Assembly (NCBI GenBank): GCA_020634575.1
Contig: JACKBM010000026.1
Span: forward strand, 12,546-76,545
Direction of reading: 5' to 3'
DNA length: 64,000 nucleotides
DNA from: Ardenticatenales bacterium
GTDB taxonomy: Bacteria; Chloroflexota; Anaerolineae; Promineifilales; Promineifilaceae
Under the pieces are notes generated by a model. It was not told the DNA's origin. It saw nothing but the letters and a program-made list of their open reading frames with translations, and did not search any database. Shown one piece after another: positions 8,498 to 17,376 of the stretch. Position 1 is the stretch's first letter, and every line of letters starts with the position of its first letter. The position numbers and the translations under genes are program-made.

Positions 8498-9801
8498 CCA
8501 GACGGTATCGTAAATCCATCGTCCAGGCGGCGATTCAACAGCTGGACAAGGTGCGCGAATTGTGGCTGAATCGGCCCGGCGTCACCGGGCTGGATGTCGG
8601 CTACCGGTTAGAGGATGGCCACCTGACCGACGAATTGGCCATTCGCGTGCATGTGGCCCGCAAATTGCCTAACAGCGCCCTGGAACCGGGCACCTCGTTT
8701 TCCATTCAAGGCGATTCCAGCCTGCTTGGCGATTTTCGCATTGACGTGATCGAAGCCAGCTACAAGCCAGCCGCGGCCGCGCCGCCCGGTGCCAACATCG
8801 TCCGCACCAATCGGATCGACCCGATTGTTGGCGGTATCAGCGTTGGCAATGCCCGGGTTTCGGCGGGGACGTTGGGCGCCATCGTCTGGGACAGAGAGAG
8901 TGGCGCGCCATGCGTCATCAGCAACTGGCACGTTCTCTGCGGCAGCAACGCCTGCAAGCCCGGCGAAATCATCTACCAGCCCGGCCCCTTTGACGGCGGC
9001 GGCCAGGAAGACCGCATTGCCGAGTTGCTGCGCTGGCAGTTGGATCGGCACGGCGATGCTGCGCTGGCCAAATTGAGCGGCGACCGCGAATTTGCGCGCG
9101 ACTTGCTGGCGCTGAATCCCCTCGCCGGCATCGAGGCGGACCCGCGGCTGGGGTTAAAAGTGGTTAAATCCGGCCGGACCACCGGCGTCACCGAAGGATC
9201 ATTGACGGCGTCAGTCTTTCGCTGGGGCTTCAAATACGAAAACGGGCCTTTCGTCATGTTCCACAACCAGCTGCGCATCGTCCCCCGCGCCCCCTGGCCT
9301 GCCGTCAACTACGAACTCAGCGGCGGCGGTGACTCGGGCGCGATCTGGGTGAACGAGAGCAACAACCGGGCTGTCGGTCTTCATTTTGCCGGCGAACAGG
9401 ACGGCCGGCCCATCGCCGAATACGCCGCCGCCAACCGGCTCGACGTGCTGGCCGATCAGCTCAATTTTGATGTCCAGCCCATTTTTGCCGACCAACCGCG
9501 GCCGCCCGCTGAGCAGCCGGCGCCGGAACCGGCCGGTGAAACCCCACCACCAGCCAGCGAGCCCACGCCAGTTCCATCACGCCGGCGCGCCCCCGTCATC
9601 ACCACCGCCCCGCCCCCGCCACGCCCGGATGCGGGAGCGCAACTGGATTTGTGGCGCATGGCGCTGCGCCGCGTCCTCTGCCAGATCTTCCCCGCCCTTT
9701 GCGACCCCGACCGCGCCCAAAGCCTCGCCGACCAGCTCGATCTGAACGCGATTGATCTTGAGGCCGTGGTGGAAGCGATCATCAAAGAGCTAAAGGACTA
9801 G
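8494..9801 (+). CDS. Chymotrypsin-fold serine protease with duplicated N-terminal module
   Basis: 435 residues. Residues 1-80 repeat the module encoded just upstream; a trypsin-like domain follows with a plausible triad: His146 in SNWHVLC, Asp188 in RHGDAALA and Ser281 in GGGDSGAIW. Residues about 330-370 are a Pro/Ala-rich linker and the C terminus is a short helical tail. No signal peptide is visible, so an intracellular or non-classically exported enzyme is likely. The peptide fold is S1-like (inference from motif order and spacing); substrate unknown. The protein starts with the ATGA overlap, so stoichiometric production with the free module is expected. Confidence 0.8.
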   Translation: MTRRYRKSIVQAAIQQLDKVRELWLNRPGVTGLDVGYRLEDGHLTDELAIRVHVARKLPNSALEPGTSFSIQGDSSLLGDFRIDVIEASYKPAAAAPPGANIVRTNRIDPIVGGISVGNARVSAGTLGAIVWDRESGAPCVISNWHVLCGSNACKPGEIIYQPGPFDGGGQEDRIAELLRWQLDRHGDAALAKLSGDREFARDLLALNPLAGIEADPRLGLKVVKSGRTTGVTEGSLTASVFRWGFKYENGPFVMFHNQLRIVPRAPWPAVNYELSGGGDSGAIWVNESNNRAVGLHFAGEQDGRPIAEYAAANRLDVLADQLNFDVQPIFADQPRPPAEQPAPEPAGETPPPASEPTPVPSRRRAPVITTAPPPPRPDAGAQLDLWRMALRRVLCQIFPALCDPDRAQSLADQLDLNAIDLEAVVEAIIKELKD

Positions 9802-9910
9802 GGCGAGTTAGGCGCCGGGGCGCACCCCACCTCACCAATTGAAACTTCTTTTCGCAGATTGTGGTCCAACCAACTAGACAAGGCGATCAATTCCCTTTAC
9901 GATCCATATC

Positions 9911-10309
9911 ATGAAGAGCCAGCCCGGACCGGATGACGCAACCGACCTCAGCTTTATCGATGCCCCAGAGGTGCCGCCTACGAATGACCTGGCGCTGGTC
10001 AGCTTTCTGACCGGCATCGGTGGCTGGGTAATCGTGGTTTTGGGCTTCTGTTCGGCCGGTTCGGCCTTTGCCATCTGCTGCCTGGGCATCGCCTTGCTGA
10101 GCTGGATCGCCGCCCTGTTCAGCGGCAGCTTTGCTCTACGCGAGATTGCCGAACGGGGCGACAACGGCCGCCAGCTGGCGCTCTGGGGGCTGGGCAGCGG
10201 CGCGGTGGGCGCCGGCCTTGCCGTCACCCTGGTCATTCTGCTTGTCCTCAGCGCCCTGGGGCTGATCAGCCTGGGGCTGCTGGAACAGATGGGGTTGGGC
10301 GCGCCCTAG
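9911..10309 (+). CDS. Small DUF4190-like membrane protein
   Basis: 132 residues: a polar N-terminal stretch of about 25 residues, a hydrophobic pair of helices (about 28-75), a short charged loop (ALREIAERGDNGRQLA) and a final pair of helices. The pattern of helices around a loop containing RG..GR is that of DUF4190-type proteins, whose function is unknown. It stands alone between the protease and the convergent metal-transport operon, ending 1 base before the end of that operon. ATG 9911 is the only sensible start before the hydrophobic region. Confidence 0.6.
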   Translation: MKSQPGPDDATDLSFIDAPEVPPTNDLALVSFLTGIGGWVIVVLGFCSAGSAFAICCLGIALLSWIAALFSGSFALREIAERGDNGRQLALWGLGSGAVGAGLAVTLVILLVLSALGLISLGLLEQMGLGAP

Positions 10310-10310
10310 A

Positions 10311-11419
<1,109 letters not shown>

Positions 11420-11420
<1 letters not shown>

Positions 11421-12601
11421 CAGGCTACTTTTACCTTATTCTGCAGGCTGTGCGTGAGAGCGCTTTGGGCGTGGTTGGTTTGCTGGAGGATGTACTGGGC
11501 CTGTTGGGCACCGGCCGGTGTCAACGCCCAAAACCCATTCTCGGCCCGCTGCACCCAACCCCGATCCTCCAGGGCGGCCAACGTCCGGGCCTCGCCGCGC
11601 CGGCCCGGATTCATCGCATGAATTGCTTCCAGGGAATGGCCATAATCCAGTGCCTCGTGCTGCCCGGATAGCGCCCACAGGTCCAGCATAATTGTCTCGA
11701 CGCGCAGTTGCTGCCGCTGGCGCACCTGTCGCCACCAGTTCCAGATCAGGCCGCGGTTTGGCGCCATTAGCATCGAAAGAATGGTGATACAGCTGATGAC
11801 CAGCACAATGACCGGGCCGGTTGACAGCCCCGCCCCCGTGCTGCTGATAACGGCGCCGATCACACCACTCAGACCACCAAACAGCGCCGCGAGCAACACC
11901 ATCAAACCAAAGCGATTGGTCCATTGGCGCGCCCCGGCCGCCGGCGCCACAACCATGGCGCTCATCAGGATAACACCGACCGCCTGCAGGCCAACGACGA
12001 TGGCGACTACCAACAGCGTTGTCAACATCACCTCAAGCGCCCGGGCCGGAAAGCCCATGCTGGCGGCAAATTCAGCATCAAAACTGATCAGCTTGAACTC
12101 TTTCCAGAAGAGCGCAACCAGAGCGATGGCCAGGACGCCAATTATTGCCATGGTGATGACGTCGGCCTGCACCAACGTGGCCGCCTGGCCAAACAGGAAG
12201 CGGTCCAACCCCGCCTGGCGCGCATCCACCATGCGCTGGGTCAGGGTCAACAGCATCAGGCCGAGGCCAAAAAAGACAGAGAGGGCAATGCCCAGGGCGC
12301 TGTCTTCTTTGATACGCGTATTGCGCACCACGACCAGGACAACCTGGGTAGCCAGGATACCGGCAATCAGAGCGCCGATCATCAGGACGATGGAGGCCCG
12401 GCTGCGGGTAATCATGAAAGCGATGATCACGCCGGGGAGAGCTGCATGGGAAATGGCATCTCCCAACAGACTCTGCTTGCGGAGCAACGCATAACTGCCC
12501 AGCACGCCGCCGACGATGCCAACAATCGCCGTGCCTAAGGCCACCGTGCGTAAGGTATAGTCAAAAAAGAGGTCGTAGAGAAGCTGGCCCCAATCCATCA
12601 A
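11420..12601 (-). CDS. Metal ABC transporter permease with C-terminal winged-helix tail
   Basis: 393 residues, paralogous to the following gene. The ABC-3 permease core spans about residues 1-285 with the coupling loop [20 protein letters not shown] basic linker ([12 protein letters not shown]) leads to a C-terminal winged-helix-like segment ([16 protein letters not shown], then [12 protein letters not shown]). The two permeases probably form a heterodimer serving the single ATPase. The start overlaps the ATPase stop by 4 bases. The substrate is a divalent metal by family; Mn or Fe is suggested by the DtxR-type regulator and Zn is not excluded. Confidence 0.88.
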
Positions 12602-13371
12602 TCCGCCTCCGCCAGGGCCGCGGCGTGACGCGTCACGCCGCCAACAAAGCCAACACGGCCGCCATACGTCAGGCGCAGATTTTCTTCGGTGAACACTTCC
12701 GCCACCGGGCCGCTGGCGATCCGGCGCACGTTGAGCAAAGTTACCCAGTCAAAGTACTCGGCCACGGTCTGCAAATCGTGGTGGACGGCGATGACAGTTT
12801 TGTCAGCCTCTCGCAGCGCCTGTAGCAGGCCGATGATGGCCCGCTCGGTGGTGGCGTCGACGCCTTGAAATGGCTCGTCCATGAAGTAAATGTCCGCTTC
12901 CTGGACCAGGGCGCGCGCCAGAAAGACGCGCTGCTGCTGGCCGCCGGAAAGCTGGCTGATTTGCCGGCCGGCAAAATGATGCATACCGACCTTTTCCAAA
13001 GCGTCGAGGGCCATCTGCCGCTCTTTCTTGCCGGGCCGGCGGAACCAGCCGAGCTCGCCGTAACGCCCCATCATCACAACATCCAGGACGCTGGTGGGGA
13101 AATCCCAATCCACGCTACCGCGTTGCGGCACGTAGGCGACGCGGCGGCGCTGTTCGGCATAGGCCTTGCCGCGAATCAGAACCTGGCCAGCCGCCGGTTT
13201 AATCAGGCCGAGAATGGCTTTGATGAGGGTCGTCTTGCCAGCGCCGTTGGGACCAACGATGGCCATGAGGGTACCGGCCGGTACCTCCAAATCCACATCC
13301 CACAACACCGGCTTTTCAGCGTAAGCCACGGTCAGGTCAGTGACTTCCAAAGCTTTGGGGTTGCCGTTCAT
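12598..13371 (-). CDS. Metal ABC transporter ATP-binding protein
   Basis: 257-residue ATPase of the ZnuC/MntA class. It carries Walker [10 protein letters not shown], signature LSGGQQQR, Walker [13 protein letters not shown] and the switch His in IAVHHDL. The sequence [13 protein letters not shown] before the signature is typical of metal-uptake ATPases. Its start directly follows the binding-protein stop (TAGATG on the minus strand) and its own stop overlaps the first permease start, so subunit synthesis is tightly coupled. Only one ATPase gene serves two permease genes, which fits a homodimeric ATPase on a heterodimeric channel. Confidence 0.95.
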   Translation of the reverse strand: MNGNPKALEVTDLTVAYAEKPVLWDVDLEVPAGTLMAIVGPNGAGKTTLIKAILGLIKPAAGQVLIRGKAYAEQRRRVAYVPQRGSVDWDFPTSVLDVVMMGRYGELGWFRRPGKKERQMALDALEKVGMHHFAGRQISQLSGGQQQRVFLARALVQEADIYFMDEPFQGVDATTERAIIGLLQALREADKTVIAVHHDLQTVAEYFDWVTLLNVRRIASGPVAEVFTEENLRLTYGGRVGFVGGVTRHAAALAEAD

Positions 13372-14295
13372 CTATTCACCTCCAGTCAGCGCCGACACGA
13401 TAGTGTTCGTGTTGTAGCGTAACATGCCGATGTAGGTCTCTGCCTCATGACCCCGCTCCCCCAAAGCATCCGAAAACAGCGAGCCACCAATGTTGACGGT
13501 GAAGTTTTGCGCTGACACCGCTGCCTGCACCGCCTCAATGTTGCGCGGCGGCACCGAGGTCTCCACAAAAATGGCGGGAATGCCCCGGCTCACAATCAGT
13601 TCAGCCAGATGCTGTACGTCATCGGTGCTGGCTTCAGACTCGGTGCTAAGCCCCTGCAGGCCGGCTACTTCAAAGCCATAAGCTCGCGCATAGTAACCAA
13701 AAGCGTCATGGGCAGTGATGAGGACTCGCTTTTCTTCCGGGATGGTCGCGACCTGCTCCAGGACATATTCATGCGTGGCAGCGATTTCTGCCAGGTAATT
13801 TTCGGCGTTCGTTTCGTAAAAATCGGCATTATCGGGATCTTCATCCATCAATGTATCGCGCACCAGTTCAACAACGCCGGACCAGAGAACCGGGTCATTC
13901 CAGATATGCGGATCGTGTTCACCACCGCCAACCGCAATCAACTGTGCCTCCGGTTGGGCGTCCCCGAGGGCCACAACTGTTTTGGAGCTGGCCAGCTGCT
14001 CCAGAATCCGCTCCATCTGCGCTTCCAGGAAGAGACCGTTATAAAAAATGATGTCTGCCTCGGCAAAGGTGCTGACGTCGCCTTCCGTGGCCACGTAAAG
14101 GTGCGGGTCAATGCCCGGGCCCAGCAGCCCCGTCGCCGTTACGCGATCACCCGCAATGTTCAGGACAGCATCGTGAATCTGGCCCGTCGTGGAGACGACG
14201 CGGAGTTTGCCCCCGGCGTCAGCGGCCTCTCCGCCACAGGCAGCTAATACAGCGATTGAAATCAGCAACAGAAAAAGAGTGACGGCTTTTCTCAT
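13372..14295 (-). CDS. Metal-binding lipoprotein of the ABC transporter (TroA/ZnuA family)
   Basis: 307 residues. It begins with a lipoprotein signal (hydrophobic core, lipobox LAAC, Cys20). The cluster A-I fold has four likely metal ligands: His in GIDPHLY, His in DPHIWND, His in TAHDAFGYY and Asp in SLFSDALG. This three-His one-Asp set is that of TroA/ZnuA; the Mn-type proteins with Glu at the third site differ. There is no long His-rich loop, only GGGEHD, so a specialised zinc protein is less likely. The start overlaps the regulator stop by 4 bases. It captures the metal outside the membrane and passes it to the permeases. Confidence 0.93.
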   Translation of the reverse strand: MRKAVTLFLLLISIAVLAACGGEAADAGGKLRVVSTTGQIHDAVLNIAGDRVTATGLLGPGIDPHLYVATEGDVSTFAEADIIFYNGLFLEAQMERILEQLASSKTVVALGDAQPEAQLIAVGGGEHDPHIWNDPVLWSGVVELVRDTLMDEDPDNADFYETNAENYLAEIAATHEYVLEQVATIPEEKRVLITAHDAFGYYARAYGFEVAGLQGLSTESEASTDDVQHLAELIVSRGIPAIFVETSVPPRNIEAVQAAVSAQNFTVNIGGSLFSDALGERGHEAETYIGMLRYNTNTIVSALTGGE

Positions 14296-14984
14296 GAACG
14301 ATCTCCAGGGGTATCGGTATAAACGATAATGTGTTGAATCAGGGTGGCCGGCACAGCCTGGGCGGCAGTGTCAGCGCCGATTTGCAGCTGCCAGCCACTA
14401 TCCCCAGTGCTGACCACGGTGATGGGCGTATGGGGCAGCAAGCCAATGGCTGCCAACGCCTGCAAGCGACCGGCATCTTCATCAGCCACTTCCGCGATGG
14501 TGGCCGCCGTGCCGGCAGCGCAGGCACTGAGCGGGGTCCGGGCCGCTTCGGTTGGCCATTCCAGGTTAGCGTCTGGGATGAGCGCCCCGTGCGGGTCCCG
14601 CTCGGGATGGCCCATCATCTCGGCCATGCGATCCTCCAGCGCCTCGCTGATGACATGCTCCAGCCGGTGCGCTTCTTCGTGAACCTCGTCCCATTCGTAA
14701 CCGAGGTGGTCATGCAGGAACGTCTCCAGCAAGCGATGGTGGCGGATGAGCTCGAGGGCGAGCAACCGGCCGGTCGCCGTCAACCCCACGCCGCGCCATT
14801 TTTCGTAATCGATGACGGCTGGCTCCGCCTGGGCCAGCTTCTGCAACATCCCCGTCACCGATGCCGGCCGCACGCCCATTTCGGCCGCCAGCTCATTGGT
14901 CGTCGTCCGGCCCTCGCCCTCAGTCAGCTCATAAATGAGCTTGATGTAATCCTGGGCGGCCGGCGTCAATTGATCAAGATACAT
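14292..14984 (-). CDS. DtxR/MntR-family metal-dependent repressor
   Basis: 230 residues: an N-terminal winged helix (about 1-62, with TTNELAAEMGVRPASVTGMLQ as recognition region), a dimerisation and metal-binding domain (about 63-140, with HRLLETFLHDHLG and EEAHRLEHVISE supplying His/Glu ligands) and a C-terminal SH3/FeoA-like domain. Three-domain length fits IdeR/DtxR rather than the 140-residue MntR. It heads the transporter operon, and a near-palindromic operator overlaps the transcription start directly upstream, so it very likely represses its own operon when metal (Fe or Mn) is plentiful. Confidence 0.93.
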   Translation of the reverse strand: MYLDQLTPAAQDYIKLIYELTEGEGRTTTNELAAEMGVRPASVTGMLQKLAQAEPAVIDYEKWRGVGLTATGRLLALELIRHHRLLETFLHDHLGYEWDEVHEEAHRLEHVISEALEDRMAEMMGHPERDPHGALIPDANLEWPTEAARTPLSACAAGTAATIAEVADEDAGRLQALAAIGLLPHTPITVVSTGDSGWQLQIGADTAAQAVPATLIQHIIVYTDTPGDRS

Positions 14985-15008
14985 AAATTTACCCTAATGA
15001 ACACAGGT

Positions 15009-15039
15009 TTTAGTCTAGCCTAATTTAGGTGAGGCTAAA
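15009..15039. promoter_or_regulatory. DtxR/IdeR-like operator
   Basis: A 31-base dyad centred on 15024, with 12 of 15 base pairs symmetrical: outer arms TTTAG/CTAAA, inner core CCTAA-T-TTAGG. The TTAGG..CCTAA half sites resemble the iron-box consensus of IdeR/DtxR. It abuts the -10 box and covers the expected start of transcription, so binding by the encoded repressor would block initiation. Confidence 0.75.
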
Positions 15040-15067
15040 TTATATTGATGGGGATTGTAACTGTCAA
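15039..15067 (-). promoter_or_regulatory. Consensus sigma-70 promoter of the metal-uptake operon
   Basis: On the minus strand a perfect TTGACA (15067-15062) and a perfect TATAAT (15044-15039) are separated by 17 bases. Transcription would begin near 15032, inside the adjoining operator, and run into the dtxR-like gene starting at 14984. A promoter this strong suits a gene set that is normally held off by a repressor. Confidence 0.85.
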
Positions 15068-15281
15068 GGGGGTGTGGATGAGAAAGGGGTATTGTGTGCA
15101 AATGGCCCTGTAGCGTAGCCAAGCAGCGCGTTAAGAGGCAAACGCCAGCAAATTTAATCTACCGACGTCATCTCGAGCCTCGGTTGTCGTGTCAGACGGT
15201 CAATGAGAAAGGGCGAGAGACCCCGAGCTGTTGCGTAGATGAGACCGGCCGGTGGCCGGCAGGAGTAATATATGGGGCAGC

Positions 15282-15601
15282 GTGGCAGCGTTAAAACGCT
15301 GTGCTGATGGCGAATGGAGAAGTGCCCTTCCAGGGCACTTACGCACAATAAGCACAGCGTTTTAACAGCTTGTTCTGAGCGAAGTGAAGGGCTGCCACAG
15401 ATTCGTTACTAATGGCCTCAAGGAGGGGTCCTTCGCCTGCTCTTGATGGTCACATGGCCCCATTGGACGAGGCTCAGGAAATGTCGGGATGTTGCAGGAG
15501 CCAGCGATTTGGAGGCAAAAAAACGCCATGCTGACCGTGCGCAAGTGCCCTTCCAGGGCACTTCACCACACACCATCAGCACAGCGTTTTAACGCTGCCA
15601 C
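15282..15601. repeat. Nested inverted repeats in a gene-free region
   Basis: The stretch 15068-15628 has no credible gene. It holds two inverted copies of an element of about 85 bases (about 15282-15368 and 15515-15601). The outer 29 bases are exact inverted repeats (15282-15310 and 15573-15601, beginning GTGGCAGCGTTAAAACGCTG). Each copy contains the same hairpin, AAGTGCCC paired with GGGCACTT (15320-15340 and 15543-15563), and is itself framed by AGCACAGCG-type inverted ends. The motif CTGAGCGAAGTGAAGG lies at about 15375, and a near-identical CTGAGCGAAGCGAAGG occurs near 55097. Probably a small palindromic (MITE- or REP-like) element; no transposase is nearby. Confidence 0.75.
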
Positions 15602-15628
15602 AGCAATATGCTGCTCCAGGGATCTGGC

Positions 15629-17197
15629 CTACCCGCCTCGCTTCGCCATTTCCTGGTCACGCAGTACCCGACGCAGAATCTTGCCAGAAAGCGACTTCGG
15701 AATTGCGTCCACAAACTCCAGTTCGCGGACCTGCTTGTAGGTAGAGACATGCTCCTTCACAAACGCCATCAGTTCCTCGGCGCTGGCGTCGCCCGACCGG
15801 ACCACAAACGCTTTGGGAATCTCGCCTGCCTCTTCGTCGGGGACAGGGATAACAGCTACGTCAGAAACAGACGGATGGCTGATCAGCAGCGCCTCCAATT
15901 CGGCCGGCGGCACCTGGAAGCCCTTGTACTTGATCAGCTCCTTGAGCCGATCGACAATGAACCAATAACCATCCACATCAATGTGGCCGATGTCGCCGGT
16001 ACGCAGCCAGCCATCTTCAACAATGGTTTCCGCCGTGGCGTCAGGCTTGTTGAGATAACCCTGCATCACCTGCGGGCCGCGAATCCACAGCTCGCCATCC
16101 TGTCCCGGACCCAGGTCCTCGCCGGTGGCGACATCGACAACACGGGTCTCGGTGTTGGGAATAGCGTAGCCTACGGAGCCATCACGGATGCTCTCTTCAC
16201 CGGCCATAAAGTGGCTGACCGGGCTCAACTCTGTCATCCCGTAACCCTGTTTGACGATGATGCCCAGCCGGCCGGCCGCTTCCGCCGTCAGCTCCGGCCC
16301 GAGTGGCGCCGCTCCGGAAATGATTGAGCGCAGAGAAGAAACATCATATTTGTCCACAATCGGATGTTTGGCCAGGCCGAGTACGATCGGTGGCACCAGG
16401 TGGGCCACCGTGATTTTGTGCTGCTGAATCAACTCCAGGAACTGAACCATGTCAAAGCGCGGCATCGTCACGACCGTCGCCCCTTCCGCCAGCGCATAGT
16501 TCAGGATCAAGACCATGCCATAAATGTGGAAGAACGGCAGTACCCCGGCCAGCACATCATTATCTTCCAGCGCCTCCATGGTCACGACCTGAGCCATGTT
16601 GGCAACCAGGTTGTAATGGGTCAGCATCACACCCTTGGCCAAACCGGTTGTGCCACTGGAATAGGGCAAAACAACCAGGTCATTTTTCACATCAATTTCG
16701 GTTGGTTGGAGCTGGCCATTGTTCTGGAGCAGCGCGGCAAACGGCGTCGCCCCCTCTGCTTCGCCGAAGACAAAGATCTCCTCAATGCCCCCAACTTCAG
16801 CGGCTGCCGCCACAGCATGTTCCATGAACAGGGGAATGGTAAGCAGATATTTCGCCCCCGCATCTTTGAGCTGATAGGCGATCTCTTCGGCATTGTACGT
16901 CGGGTTGATGGTGGTATTGATCCCCCCAACCGTCGCGACAGCATGAAACGCAATGGCGTATTCGGGGATATTAGGGCTGAGGATCGCCATCACATCGCCT
17001 TTGCCAAAACCGCGTTGCTGCAATCCGGCCGCGACCATATGGATGGCGCCGGCCAGCTGTTTGAATGTCAGGGTCCGGCCGGTTGGGCCATCAATCAGGG
17101 CCGGCTTGTCAGCCAGCTCAGCGGCCCGACGCAACGTATACGCAGTGACGGTAACCTCGGGAATTTCAATATCCGGGTAGGGGCTCTTGTGGATCAT
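15629..17197 (-). CDS. Acyl-CoA ligase (4-coumarate-CoA-ligase-like, ANL superfamily)
   Basis: 522 residues with the full set of adenylate-forming motifs: phosphate loop YSSGTTGLAKG, YGMTE at the adenylate site, TGDIGHID, the hinge DRLKELIKYKG and the C-terminal catalytic Lys in PKSLSGKILRR. It should activate a carboxylic acid as acyl-AMP and load it onto CoA. Length and the PSSGTTG variant favour a 4CL-like or medium-chain ligase; the substrate is not predictable. GGAGG lies 4 bases before the ATG. It is a single-gene unit between the repeat region and a divergent pseudo-kinase gene. Confidence 0.9.
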   Translation of the reverse strand: MIHKSPYPDIEIPEVTVTAYTLRRAAELADKPALIDGPTGRTLTFKQLAGAIHMVAAGLQQRGFGKGDVMAILSPNIPEYAIAFHAVATVGGINTTINPTYNAEEIAYQLKDAGAKYLLTIPLFMEHAVAAAAEVGGIEEIFVFGEAEGATPFAALLQNNGQLQPTEIDVKNDLVVLPYSSGTTGLAKGVMLTHYNLVANMAQVVTMEALEDNDVLAGVLPFFHIYGMVLILNYALAEGATVVTMPRFDMVQFLELIQQHKITVAHLVPPIVLGLAKHPIVDKYDVSSLRSIISGAAPLGPELTAEAAGRLGIIVKQGYGMTELSPVSHFMAGEESIRDGSVGYAIPNTETRVVDVATGEDLGPGQDGELWIRGPQVMQGYLNKPDATAETIVEDGWLRTGDIGHIDVDGYWFIVDRLKELIKYKGFQVPPAELEALLISHPSVSDVAVIPVPDEEAGEIPKAFVVRSGDASAEELMAFVKEHVSTYKQVRELEFVDAIPKSLSGKILRRVLRDQEMAKRGG

Positions 17198-17323
17198 CTT
17201 GCCTCCAACAGTTAGGGTTAGTATCGGGATATGACCCGATTGTACCGAAGCCAGCCGGAATCGGGTAATCCCCGGCGCCCCCCTTTACCGCAAATTTACA
17301 ACGATCGCGGTCGATCTCTGTTA

Positions 17324-17332
17324 TGCTATAAT
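17324..17332 (+). promoter_or_regulatory. Extended -10 promoter (TGCTATAAT)
   Basis: TG-C-TATAAT about 45 bases before the start of the pseudo-kinase gene. I see no good -35 box at 16-18 bases, as expected for extended -10 promoters. The same nonamer followed by CCG occurs again at 20969. Confidence 0.6.
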
Positions 17333-17376
17333 CCGGGCGCAAAATTAAGTCACTTTATGTAGTGTGTAGCGGATTG

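Noticed and set aside
11781..12494. Long open frame opposite the metal permease gene
   Set aside because: Antisense shadow of a clear permease in GC-rich DNA; composition is unlike a protein.
15094..15544. Short open frames in the repeat-rich gap
   Set aside because: They are 60-66 codons, lie across the inverted repeats and show no conserved or family-like sequence.
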